Source: Theodoxus fluviatilis (taxonomy: Eukaryota > Mollusca > Gastropoda > Cycloneritida > Neritidae). Taken from it: a DNA stretch of 12,969 bases. How positions within the stretch are numbered: position 1 is the first letter of the stretch; each line of letters starts with the position of its first letter. Of this stretch, positions 1 to 8,409 are shown one piece after another. A program made the translations under genes and the position numbers. The stretch lies in contig JAWQFJ010005966.1 in NCBI GenBank assembly GCA_034096865.1, positions 7,501 through 20,469 on the forward strand, in the 5' to 3' direction. The notes under the pieces are model-generated. The model was given only the letters and a program-made list of their open reading frames with translations. It was not told the origin of the DNA and searched no databases.

Positions 1-910
1 CTAGGCCAGCTGTCCTTTGATCTTGCGGCGCTTTTAAAGTTCCGCTCTTATCCATATTCTCTGCTTCTCTCTTCCACCCCCACCCCCTTCCCTCTCTCCC
101 TTTGTAACCACAGAAAACGGCTCGATCTGGATGGTGTTGTGTGTGACTGAGTGGCCGGGAAAATCTTGTGTACGCAGTCATTTTTTGGTCGAGTTTAAGC
201 GGAGTCGGGTTGGCAAGTGCCGTCGTCTCAACCGTTTTGTTTTTCCTAAATAGACAAAGAAGAATGTTGGCCGGGACGGAATAAACTGGTCGAGTCATCC
301 GGAGTGTCGTGTTATTCGATGTCGTGCTAAGTGGGGTCCACTGTATTATGCAAAACTTCAGTCAGCCGTTCATTTATCTACAGAGCTCATTATACGCCTA
401 TGCGCATATTTCACTAGAGGTTGTATAGCGCATCTCTGCCATACTGATAATTAGTTGAATGTCGCGCTTTAGAATATTGAAAAATATATGCGGGCCTCAC
501 GCAGTGTTACTGAAGCGTGAGAAAGAGTTAATGCAACATGTGGGACGTCACACAAGGGTGCGGAAGACAGCTGTAAGAGACGACACAGAGCTGCCGAACA
601 TTCTGGGCACTGCGGGGACGTCCTATAAAGTATCTGCCACTTGATATGGATATACAGCCGTGGAAGAAATTGATTAGTCACTGCCTAGAAATCAAGCAAT
701 TTGTGCAATCAGCAGTGACGCATTTAAAGTGAAAAACATTTGCGTTTACTTTTAACCGTCTGGAAGTTAGCAGGTCATTTTGAAAGTGATATTAAAGTAA
801 GTCATTGTAAAATGCTAAAATGGCCAAGTAGGTTTGGAAAGTTTGTTACTTTTAGAACATTGGTAGTTTGAAATGGAGTATGGACTTGAATATTAGGAAA
901 ATGACATTTT
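1..910. other. No recognisable gene
   Basis: I see no convincing gene in this stretch. A pyrimidine-rich tract lies at about 55-105, and the first 300 bases are richer in G and C than the rest, while 650-910 is AT-rich. The longest open frames are about 60-70 codons on both strands, overlap one another, and show no recognisable motif. It could be flanking host sequence or an old repeat. Confidence 0.5.
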
Positions 911-2039
911 CTACATTCTGACTATCTCAGGTGAGTTGAACCATGCACTGACGTTACTGCAAACCTTACAGTACTTGGTATAGCATCCTTTGCCTTTAAG
1001 AAAACCCTTCTCATGTGGTAGCATACTAAAGACGACTTTATATGGAAAAAAAGAGTAGAATTCAGCAGTTACTTTAGCCCACTTCTGCCTTAGAGTACCT
1101 TCCGATTCTTTCTTGTTGTTCAGCTTGTGCTCTTGAACAACATTGGCAATGATGAACCACGAATTTCCATGGGCTTCATGACAGGTGACTGAGCTGACCA
1201 TGGCAAGACATGGATATGATGGTCATTGAACCACTGATGGACTGCTCTTGCAGTGTGACAAGGCGCATTATCCTGCTGGAATACCCACTCCTGGTCTGTG
1301 GAAAACAGAAACCGTACGGAGAGGAGCATGGCTTATTCCCAAACGTCTCTGTGCAACATTGTTCATGCGGTCACCACACAACTGCAAGACATCAACACCA
1401 GAGGCTGACATTGCTATCCAAACCATGATGGATCTGCCTTTGTGTTTCATTGCTGGGACCAAAATGCAGGCTTATAACATTATGCAGGCCTTCTGGGCAC
1501 CATGACATAGCCTGGCGTAGGGAAAAGCTTAATGTTGGACTCGTCAGTGAACGAGACTTAGACCGGTCTTCAATTGTCCAGTTTCTGTGGTTATGAGCAA
1601 TTACATTCTGTTTCCTTTGACGTTCAGTCACAAGTGGCTTCCTCCTTGCTTTGCATGCACGAAGATTGTTCTCTAGCAGCCTGCTCCTCACTGTCCTAGA
1701 GAAATCTGCTTGGTCCATTGGCATTTCAGCTGTAGACATGTAGCTCGTAGATTGCAAAGTGATGCTCTGACGAGTACATGGCTGTCATTGATAGTACTCA
1801 GTTTCTGTACTTTTCTTCTTTTGCAACTGGCAGTTGTCCCTTGACCTCTTTACTGTCGTGGATGCACCATTTCTATGAGCAGTCCTCCTCTGGCTGTATC
1901 CTGCTTCATTTAGGGCTAAAGCGCTGGCTCGATCCCACCTCGTCCGCTCTGATCTTGTTGGGCTACGCAAGTTAACTGTTATGGTCAGGGAGTTACGTTG
2001 GAATCGCCCTTTGTCAGAATAAAATATTTTCGTTAACAT
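911..2039 (-). pseudogene. Decayed Tc1/mariner-type transposase
   Basis: Read on the minus strand this is a Tc1-family transposase, the enzyme that cuts and pastes its element at TA targets. The order is complete. An N-terminal helix-turn-helix (ALALNEAGYSQRRTAHRNGA, near 1880-1950) is followed by a second DNA-binding stretch (SRTVRSRLLENNLRACKARR, about 1640-1700), then the catalytic core. The first aspartate is in FTDESN (1543-1545), the second in QQDNAPCH (1270-1272), and the glutamate in PME (1165-1167). The last two are 34 residues apart, the DD34E spacing of Tc1. The C-terminal part (KWAKVTAEFYS, then KGKGCYTKYCK) runs to about 960. The gene is dead: a stop at 1785-1787, a frameshift near 1556, another between 1545 and 1462, one near 1320 and one right after the catalytic glutamate. 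SPDLNP has become SPVMKP. I found no terminal inverted repeats, so element boundaries are unknown. Confidence 0.93.
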
Positions 2040-2397
2040 TAAGAAAGGTTATGTTAATTGGGATACCTGAATAGATCAGTGGGTTGACACATTACAAAGG
2101 ACATTTTATAAGGTGTCTTATGTTCAGCTGCAATCAGGGTTGTACTTGTGTAGTTTTGCCATTAATATACAGGTAGAATCATTGCATTCTCATGATTATG
2201 TCAAACAGTTTTGTCATGTGATTACAATATTACAAATTGGAAAATGCGAAATATCGATGCCGAAACTTGAACAAATGAAAATAATTGAGTTATCTAATAC
2301 TTGTTTCAACCGTTGCACGTTCTTCCCTTGCAAATGAGGCAAGTCGAGACTCGGTTGAGGAGCTCTTGTGTCGACAACAGTTTGCAGTCAAAAATAT
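2040..2397. other. AT-rich spacer, no gene seen
   Basis: No gene or repeat is recognisable. The stretch is AT-rich and lies between the Tc1 relic and a tandem repeat block. It may hold the eroded outer end of the Tc1 element, but I could not match it as an inverted repeat to the 700-910 side. Confidence 0.4.
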
Positions 2398-2677
2398 CAG
2401 GCAACACACCGAAGTTAAAACTTTGTATTTATTTGCATAGGCTTGGCAGGCAACACAATAGAGTTGAAAAATGAGGAATCAATGCATCAAGTTGGCACTG
2501 ATGTGAAAAAGCATTCATTATTTGCATAGGGTGAGCAGGCAACACACTTAAGTGAAAATTTTGTATGTAATTACGTAAGCTTAGCGGGCAGTACAGTGAA
2601 GTGAAAAATGAGCATTTATTTGTGTAAGGTCGGCAGGCAACACACAGAAGCAAATTTTATTTATTTATTTGCATAGG
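2398..2677. repeat. Diverged ~47-bp tandem repeat, about six units
   Basis: The block repeats the pattern CAGGCAACACA, then AAGTGAAAA, then ATTTATTTGCATAGG. Units start at about 2398, 2447, 2490, 2536, 2585 and 2634, so spacing is 43-49 bp. Units are clearly diverged from one another, with small indels, which points to an old array with little recent homogenisation. The minus-strand open frame across it (2429-2653) follows from the repetition and is not taken as a gene. Confidence 0.85.
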
Positions 2678-3176
2678 GTTATATGTGATATCTACCGAGT
2701 TCATATCATGATGCCCCTTTGAACCCAAGTAAGTTGAATTTCCTTGTCAATTTAATCTTTCTCATATTTCACTGTATCAAGGTAAATTAAATTTCTAGTC
2801 GGGTTTTCTTTCATCCATTATCCTCATTGCAGTGAACACTTTCTTCTCCATTCTTGTCCTTCCTGAGAGTGCGCGTTTATGTTTGTCCCTGAAAGCCCAG
2901 CAGCCAGGTGTTCCAGCTGATGAGGGGGCATTGAACGGCTCTAACCGTATGGTATTCTTACGCACACATAACCAGATCTGTGCTGAATATTTCTTGACCC
3001 TAATATTTAAATAACCCACATTTTTCCCGTCCCAGGGATAGCATCACGGCACTGCGCCTCGCACGTCCTCTAACCCTAAAACATGCTCGCCCATCTCCGC
3101 CTGTGTAAAAGCAGGATTCCAACAAGCGAGTTGAGGCTGAGGGGCTGACCAAGCACATGCAAGAGGGGAGAGCACT
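2678..3176. other. No confident gene; overlapping short open frames
   Basis: Two short frames overlap on opposite strands (plus 2832-3014, minus 2795-3019). Neither shows a known domain, and neither has a clear advantage over the other. The base composition at 2870-2960 is less AT-rich than its surroundings, so a decayed exon or transposon fragment is possible, but I cannot name it. Confidence 0.4.
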
Positions 3177-3199
3177 GGGGGGGGGGGGGGGGGGGGGGG
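3177..3199. repeat. G homopolymer, 23 bp
   Basis: An uninterrupted run of 23 G. Such a run can form G-quadruplex structures and is error-prone in sequencing, so its true length is uncertain. Confidence 0.95.
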
Positions 3200-3224
3200 C
3201 TGATCATATTGTAGACAAAATAGA

Positions 3225-3275
3225 AAGGAGGGGAAGATAATCATGTCATGTTCCAACATACTGTTCGAATCTGAA
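3225..3275 (+). repeat. Dispersed repeat, copy 1
   Basis: About 50 bp here match 5219-5277 in the same orientation. The shared core is TGTCATGTT, then CAACATACTGTT, then GAA and AAAC, preceded in both by AAATA and AGGA. Divergence is moderate, with small indels. It is probably a fragment of an unnamed interspersed element. Confidence 0.7.
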
Positions 3276-3445
3276 ACCCTAATGCATGGTGGTGTTGCTA
3301 AATCTAAAGGTGTTCTTGTAGGCAGCTTCTTGTTGACAAGACGTACCCATTCACATAGCCAGCCGTTCTGGGGAGGAGTGCTGCTGTCCCAGCATGGATA
3401 AACACAGCATAACCACTACGATGGAAATCAGCATGCAAAATATTA
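3276..3445. other. Unassigned spacer
   Basis: Nothing recognisable on either strand. It separates the dispersed repeat from the weak open frame at 3446-3658. Confidence 0.3.
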
Positions 3446-3658
3446 TCACGTGGGTTTGGGATTGTAAACGTTCATTAGTGCGTTGCATTCTTCCAGCATC
3501 TCACATTTCATCCTCGTTAATTTTCCGTAGCAAAACTGACCTTTGAGTTTGACTTCTGCTTTGAGTTCTTTGTATAAAGCGCGCAGGCTGGGTTCAGGAA
3601 ATCGGCAAAATTGAACACAACACTTCTCAGGAAATTCTCTTATCGAAACCATTGCCAT
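3446..3658 (-). CDS. Weak hypothetical 70-codon frame
   Basis: I do not recognise this protein. The frame starts at an ATG with A at -3 and G at +4, a good animal start context, and encodes 70 residues beginning MAMVSIREFPEKCCVQF. The middle is rich in K, E and L (ALYKELKAEVKLKGQ) and could form a helix; four cysteines are scattered (positions about 13, 14, 18 and 43) without a clear zinc-finger spacing. It has no neighbours in an obvious gene structure. It may be a chance frame or a leftover of a transposon or single exon. Confidence as a real gene is low; the composition looks more protein-like than most other short frames nearby. Confidence 0.2.
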   Translation of the reverse strand: MAMVSIREFPEKCCVQFCRFPEPSLRALYKELKAEVKLKGQFCYGKLTRMKCEMLEECNALMNVYNPKPT

Positions 3659-4581
<923 letters not shown>

Positions 4582-5218
4582 CCTGCGTGGCCAGTTCTTC
4601 CCACCGCAAGTTCCACACGCCATGTCGACTGGGACTGGGACCCCCCCCCCCCCCAGCCCACAACACTGGGCAACACGGACAGCCGCCTCTGACGACAACC
4701 TCATAGTCTATCTCCTCTGGAGTCCTCGTCACCTCCCGGCAGCGGGAACCCAGTCTCTACAGGGAACATGTACGTGTATACTGATGCTCGACCCAAGCCT
4801 CTCCTACAATCGTCTCTCCATTCAGCGTGGCTGAGATATTACATCTCTGTGTTCAGAATGTCGTCTCTCATGACGGAGAGCTCTCCTGCACAGCCAGCTG
4901 TGGCACACAATTTGAAAAGCATTCATGCGAAGAACTCACTGGCGAACATCACTCTGTTCACCAGCGTTGAACACCTCATGAAAACCATACACATCATGCT
5001 TCTGAAGATGGAAAACGTAATAAAAAAACTATCGGGTACAGTGCACTTGTGCGCCAAGCCAAAAGCTGACCCATTACACACATAAACACGCACGCACCCA
5101 CATTCAGATGTGTGCAGTCTCAATTTTATGGCCTCCTTAAGATAAAAAGTCAGGCATACCTTCCGACCCCCCAAACAAAGTTTGCTGTAACCACACCTAT
5201 TCATTTCCCCCTACATAA
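4582..5218. other. Unassigned region with a 14-bp C run
   Basis: No recognised gene. A run of 14 C lies at 4641-4654. The plus-strand frame 4768-5085 has no recognisable domain and ends in ACAC/ACGC simple sequence. I see nothing else to name. Confidence 0.45.
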
Positions 5219-5277
5219 TAAAATAAACAGGAAGGTAATTCTGTCATGTTGCAACATACTGTTTGAAACTAAAACAT
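5219..5277 (+). repeat. Dispersed repeat, copy 2
   Basis: Direct-orientation partner of 3225-3275, sharing TGTCATGTTGCAACATACTG with one mismatch, plus flanking matches on both sides. It lies just before the GGGAT tract. Confidence 0.7.
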
Positions 5278-5296
5278 TTATAAAGGATGATGATGG

Positions 5297-5340
5297 AGGG
5301 ATGGGATGGGATGGGATGGGATGGGATGGGATGGATGGAT
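5297..5340. repeat. (GGGAT)n pentanucleotide tract
   Basis: About seven GGGAT units, followed by GGAT tetranucleotides. It is G-rich on the plus strand. It is not the TTAGGG telomere motif. Confidence 0.95.
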
Positions 5341-5469
5341 GAGAAGAATGGAAGAATTCATTGATGGGTGAACTCTTACTGGTGAATAATGCGTCCCGTG
5401 AGATGTATGGGGTGTCTAGGGAGACGACTCTGATGGTAAACACGTGCCCTTGTGGGGTCGTGTCTGACA

Positions 5470-5580
5470 CTTTGGTCCCCACTATGCACTCAACTGTCCC
5501 CTGCGGCCCCAAGTAGCTGTAGCATGCACGGGGGACGGCTTCCACTGGTTGCTAAACCAGCTGAGGGTAGCCGATGGGGC
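5470..5580 (+). mobile_element. Fragment related to the LINE leader
   Basis: This stretch aligns with about 9085-9190 in the 5' leader of the LINE on the right. Shared blocks are GCACNCAACTG, CTGTAGCRTGC, GGCTTCNACTGG (approximately), GCTAAACC and TGAGGGTAGCCGAYGGG. The match runs straight into the first unit of the minisatellite at 5576. It is either a 5' piece of the same LINE family or a repeat that both loci share. Confidence 0.6.
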
Positions 5581-6284
5581 TTGTACTCCTAGTGAATGGA
5601 AGGGCTTGTACTCCCAGTGAATTGGAGGGCTTGTACTCCCAGTGAATGGAAGGGCTTGTACTCCCAGTGAATGGAAGGGCTTGTACTCCCAGTGAATGGA
5701 AGGGCTTGTACTCCCAGTGAATGGAAGGGCTTGTACTTCTAGTGAATTGAAGGGCTTGTACTTCTAGTGAATGGCAGGGCTTGTACTCCCAGTGAATGGA
5801 ATGGCTTGTACTCCCAGTGAATGGAAGGGCTTGTACTTCTAGTGAATTGAAGGGCTTGTACTTCTAGTGAATGGAAGGGCTTGTACTCCCAGTGAATGGA
5901 ATGGCTTGTACTCCCAGTGAATGGAAGGGCTTGTACTCCCAGTGAATGGAATGGCTTGTACTCCCAGTGAATTGAAAGGCTTGTACTCCCAGTGAATGGA
6001 AGGGCTTGTACTCCCAGTGAATTGGAGGGCTTGTACTCCCAGTGAATTGGAGGGCTTGTACTCCCAGTGAATTGGAGGGCTTGTACTCCCAGTGAATGGA
6101 AGGGCTTGTACTCCTAGTGAATTGGAGGGCTTGTACTCCCAGTGAATTTGAGGGCCTGTACTCTTAGTGAATGGAAAGGCTTGTACTCCTAGTAAATTGA
6201 AGGGTTTGTACTCCCAGTAAATTGAAGGGCTTGCACTCCCAGTAAATTGAAGGGCTTGTACTCCCAGTAAATTGAAAGGCTTGT
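5576..6284. repeat. 25-bp minisatellite, 28 units
   Basis: The unit is AGGGCTTGTACTCCCAGTGA plus ATGGA. The TTGTACT core starts at 5581 and recurs every 25 bp to 6281 with no insertion or deletion, giving 28 full units and a partial one. Variants differ only by substitutions: CTCCC or CTTCT, ATGGA or ATTGA or ATTGG, and AGGGC or ATGGC. Units 5726-5825 and 5826-5925 form a four-unit higher-order block, identical except at one base. Units right of 6180 mostly carry AGTAAATTGA. Because 25 is not a multiple of three, any frame through it repeats every 75 bp; the minus-strand open frame 5839-6300 is such an artefact. Confidence 0.98.
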
Positions 6285-7046
6285 TGTTACGGGGATCCAC
6301 AAAAACGAAATAAAACAGGTCCCGGGTTACTTACAAGTCTTTATATTCATCATAAAGATGTTCATAACAGAGGTAGAAAAGGAAAACAGTTACATTTGTA
6401 TATGGCTCAAAACACGACATCCTATATAACCCAATCTTATAAATTTACATCCACTCTTCCCATAGTCAAACCCCAACGGGTAAAATGAAAAGCACAAGTA
6501 AAACGTTGGTCAGCCTTCTTACATAAAATCATAAAACACGTAGGTCAGCCCTCGACACAATAACAAATTCTTGCCGACCAACCTTCTCCACTCTCTCTCT
6601 CTCTCTCAGTCTCCCTCCGTCTCTCGGTCCTTCTGCTCGTCTGCCTCTTTCTGCCCGTCTCTGCTCTCTACCTGTACACTCCAAAATATATCAACACCCC
6701 ATTAAAACAGTTCTCCTTAATCTCTGCTCACCATTTTTTACCTGAGAGCAAACACCGCTCTGCAGCCAGGGGAATCCAACGTAGCGAGCCCCTACTCACC
6801 TCGCACGCAATAAAATATACATCCTGCGGATCGCCGGCTCTTAAAAAAATCCGTGCACATTGCAAAATCTCAACACCAAAACCTCACTCTCACGCCCCAC
6901 GGCAGGTCTGCCCGACACACTGCCAGTCGAGAAACCCGCTAGCCCCCAGGTGAGACACCTCCAAAAGATCACCCCCTGATACATAATGTAATCCCACTAA
7001 CACGTTGGAGGTCGAGAAAATTATCTCCTGCTGACCTCCGTTAACA
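6285..7046. mobile_element. Possible solo LTR or short element
   Basis: The segment starts TGTTACGGGGATC just as the minisatellite breaks off, and ends with GACCTCCGTTAACA, whose complement TGTTAACGGAGGTC matches the start with one gap and two mismatches. TG...CA ends are typical of LTRs, and an AATAAA lies at about 6809. The left part is AT-rich, with a (CT)n tract at about 6591-6607, and the right part more GC-rich. A short direct repeat (AAAACGTTGGTCAGCC, near 6501, and a variant near 6534) lies inside. There is no coding frame. No target duplication is visible (CTTGT left, CGACC right), which weakens the call. Confidence 0.3.
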
Positions 7047-7074
7047 CGACCTCTTCCCATCCGGCTCCTTCCTG

Positions 7075-7117
7075 CCCCCCCCGCCCCCCCCCCCCCCCCA
7101 CCCCCCCCCCCCCCCCC
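7075..7117. repeat. C homopolymer tract
   Basis: Forty-three bases, all C except one G (7083) and one A (7100). Its length is probably unreliable in the assembly. Read on the minus strand it gives a glycine-rich frame that is not taken as a gene. Confidence 0.95.
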
Positions 7118-7164
7118 GGTCCCCCTGCGATGTCGCGTTAACTGGAGTGCACCGTACGTACTTA

Positions 7165-7287
7165 GCTGAAATGGTCGTTATCGGCAACATTTCCGGACAC
7201 TGTACCTGAGGTACTCTGTCCGATCGGACAAAGTACCTGAGGTACTCTGTCCGAAATCTCGTCCTTACAGTCACGTGACATACCGAT
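7165..7287 (+). repeat. Terminal repeat copy E1
   Basis: Reading inward: GCTGAAATGGTCG, ACATTTCCGGACACTGTACC, then GGTACTCTGTCCGATCGGAC with its near-palindromic return, AAATCTCG, and CAGTCACGTGACATACCGAT. The inner part holds GTCACGTGAC, a 10-bp perfect palindrome containing an E-box. It is the inverted partner of 8410-8555. Confidence 0.9.
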
Positions 7288-7305
7288 ATGATAGCGCTCA
7301 GCTCA

Positions 7306-7493
7306 GACCGCAGCCGCCACTCCGCCTGACTGACTTCGCACGCCCGGGGAGTTATGCCAAAAATTGGTTATGCTAAGATCCGGCTGCGTTAATGTATCTG
7401 CGTTTTGTGACAAACGTCTTGCTCGGCGGTACTGTACTCCATGCACCTTAACGGTCAGCGTGATTCGAGTGTAATCTTAAGCTAAACGACGTT
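7306..7493 (+). repeat. Left arm of large hairpin
   Basis: 188-bp arm, the inverted partner of 7534-7706. It carries a 16-bp extra segment in which GTTATGC is duplicated around CAAAAATTG; otherwise mismatches to the right arm are few, so the palindrome is young or is maintained by gene conversion. Confidence 0.93.
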
Positions 7494-7496
7494 CCG

Positions 7497-7523
7497 AATG
7501 TTTCCGACTTCGACCATTTCAGC
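7497..7523 (-). repeat. Terminal repeat copy E5, inside the hairpin loop
   Basis: The loop contains GAATGTTTCCGACTTCGACC followed by ATTTCAGC. It matches the outer end of the terminal repeat (compare 7771-7800 and 8526-8555) with a few changes. So an element end lies at the centre of the palindrome. Confidence 0.65.
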
Positions 7524-7533
7524 AGCGCCAATA

Positions 7534-7706
7534 AACGTCGTTTAGCTTAAGATTACACCCGAATCACGCGGACCGTTAAGGTGCATGGAGTACAGTACCG
7601 CCGAGCAAGACGTTTGTCACAAAATGCAGATTTATTAACGCTGCCGGATCTTAGCATAACTCCCCGGGCGTGCGAAGTCAAGTCAGGCAGAGTGGCGGCT
7701 GCGGTC
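7534..7706 (-). repeat. Right arm of large hairpin
   Basis: 173-bp arm complementary to 7306-7493. It begins AACGTCGTTTAGCTTAAG and ends GTGGCGGCTGCGGTC. Its segment 7601-7658 recurs in direct orientation exactly 200 bp further on. Confidence 0.93.
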
Positions 7707-7713
7707 TCGTTCT

Positions 7714-7800
7714 AGTTCAAATGCCGAGATTTCAAACTGGATAGGACAGAGTACCTCAGGTACCGTGTCCGGAAATGTTGCCGATAACGACCATTTCAGC
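7714..7800 (-). repeat. Terminal repeat copy E2
   Basis: Same terminal repeat in the opposite orientation to E1, with its outer end at 7800. Reading outward: GCCGAGATTTCAAACTGG, GGACAGAGTACCTCAGGTAC, GTGTCCGGAAATGTTGCCGA, CGACCATTTCAGC. It has one palindromic half-unit fewer than E1. Confidence 0.85.
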
Positions 7801-7858
7801 CCGTGCAAGACGTTTGTCACAAAACGCAGATACATTAACGCGGCCGGATCTTAGCATA
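7801..7858 (+). repeat. Extra copy of hairpin-arm segment
   Basis: Direct copy of 7601-7658, offset by exactly 200 bp, with only a few substitutions (for example TTTATT to TACATT, CTGCCGG to CGGCCGG). It starts at the base after the E2 outer end, so the arm segment abuts a terminus. Confidence 0.85.
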
Positions 7859-7879
7859 GAGTGCAACGGAACGCAGGGT

Positions 7880-7950
7880 TCCTCAGGTACTTTGTCCGAT
7901 CGCACAGAGTACCTCAGTTTGAAATCTCGGCATTTGAACGAGAACGAGAC
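7880..7950 (+). repeat. Terminal repeat copy E3 (inner part only)
   Basis: It carries CCTCAGGTACTTTGTCCGAT, GCACAGAGTACCTCAG, TTTGAAATCTCGGCATTTGA and ACGAGAACGAGAC, the inner part of the terminal repeat, in the same orientation as E1. The outer part (GCTGAAATGG to the first palindrome) is missing. It lies immediately upstream of the candidate first exon. Confidence 0.8.
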
Positions 7951-7979
7951 TGCCAACAACCGGCAGTTTCGAAAACTTT

Positions 7980-7993
7980 CAAAATGGCGGTCG
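7980..7993 (+). promoter_or_regulatory. YY1-like site over the start codon
   Basis: TCAAAATGGCGGTCGC contains AAAATGGCGG, close to the known animal YY1 element (AANATGGCGGC), which in many genes lies just downstream of transcription starts and often overlaps the ATG. The same bases form a good Kozak context (A at -3, G at +4). Binding is inferred from sequence only. Confidence 0.45.
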
Positions 7994-8257
7994 CCGTCCC
8001 AATGGGAGAAGATTTGTGGAATTATTTGAATAGATTGCCGGCCTTCAGGGAGGCATGCATGATCCGTAAAGGACGCACGAAGGACCCGCAGGTTACAGTG
8101 CTGAAAGGGAAGAATGGGTTTCTATCGGACACGTTCACTGTAATCGCCGATCGGCCCCAGCGTCAGCGCGGCAAACAGCTCATCACAGAGACTTTGTTTT
8201 GCGACGGCAGTGGAAATTGCCTAAGGGCGTGTGGGGGGATTGGTGCCTGTGTGGAAG
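7984..8257 (+). CDS. Candidate captured first exon, unknown protein
   Basis: I do not recognise the protein. From the ATG at 7984 the frame gives 91 codons to a splice donor GAAG|GTATGT at 8257/8258; unspliced it would stop at 8272-8274. The product starts MAVAVPMGEDLWNYLNRLPA, has a basic stretch (RKGRTKDPQ, about residues 28-36), then NGFLSDTFTVIADRPQRQRG, and ends in a cysteine/glycine-rich part (CDGSGNCLRACGG). It has no signal peptide or membrane segment. An upstream in-frame extension exists but starts inside the terminal repeat and lacks the strong context. The frame sits between terminal repeats E3 and E4, so it may be a host exon captured by the element, or a host gene start invaded by elements. 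No downstream exon is identifiable in the window. Coding status is inferred from start context, YY1-like motif and donor. Confidence 0.4.
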
Positions 8258-8325
8258 GTATGTGGTTGCATTAAGGGCGTGTGGTGTGGTTGGTGCCTGT
8301 GTGGAAGGTATGTGGTTGCATTAAG
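8222..8325. repeat. 50-bp tandem duplication
   Basis: Two copies (8222-8271 and 8272-8321) of a unit starting TAAGGGCGTGTGG and ending GGTATGTGGTTGCAT, plus a third start TAAGG. They differ at a few bases (GGGGGA vs TGTGGT). The unit includes the candidate splice donor, so GGAAGGTATGT occurs twice. Confidence 0.95.
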
Positions 8326-8409
8326 GCTAGCTCCAACCCTCCCAATTGACCAAAATCGTCATTTTCATGAATAAACTCGATTTTCGTATTTTGGCACCAT
8401 CACAAGGCC

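Larger units (their letters stand above)
7165..7800. mobile_element. Fold-back element A (near-complete hairpin)
   Basis: The ends are inverted copies: GCTGAAATGGTCGTTATCGG at 7165 is repeated as its complement ending at 7800, and the match continues for about 58 bp each side. After short unequal segments (extra palindromic unit and GTCACGTGAC on the left) the arms pair again at 7306-7493 and 7534-7706. The whole 636 bp can therefore fold on itself around a 40-bp loop. It has no coding capacity, so it is a non-autonomous, fold-back type element. I could not identify a clear target duplication or assign a transposase family. Confidence 0.8.

Noticed and set aside
5297..5340. Interstitial telomere repeat
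   Set aside because: The unit is GGGAT, not TTAGGG or another common animal telomere motif.
5580..6284. CRISPR-like array
   Set aside because: The 25-bp units are contiguous with no unique spacers; it is a tandem minisatellite in a eukaryotic context.
5839..6300. Minus-strand 153-codon repetitive frame across the minisatellite
   Set aside because: It is produced by the 25-bp period (75-bp superperiod keeps the frame open) and begins at GTG, not ATG. No independent sign of coding.
7041..7274. Glycine-rich minus-strand frame
   Set aside because: Its glycine run is the C homopolymer and the rest is terminal repeat E1.
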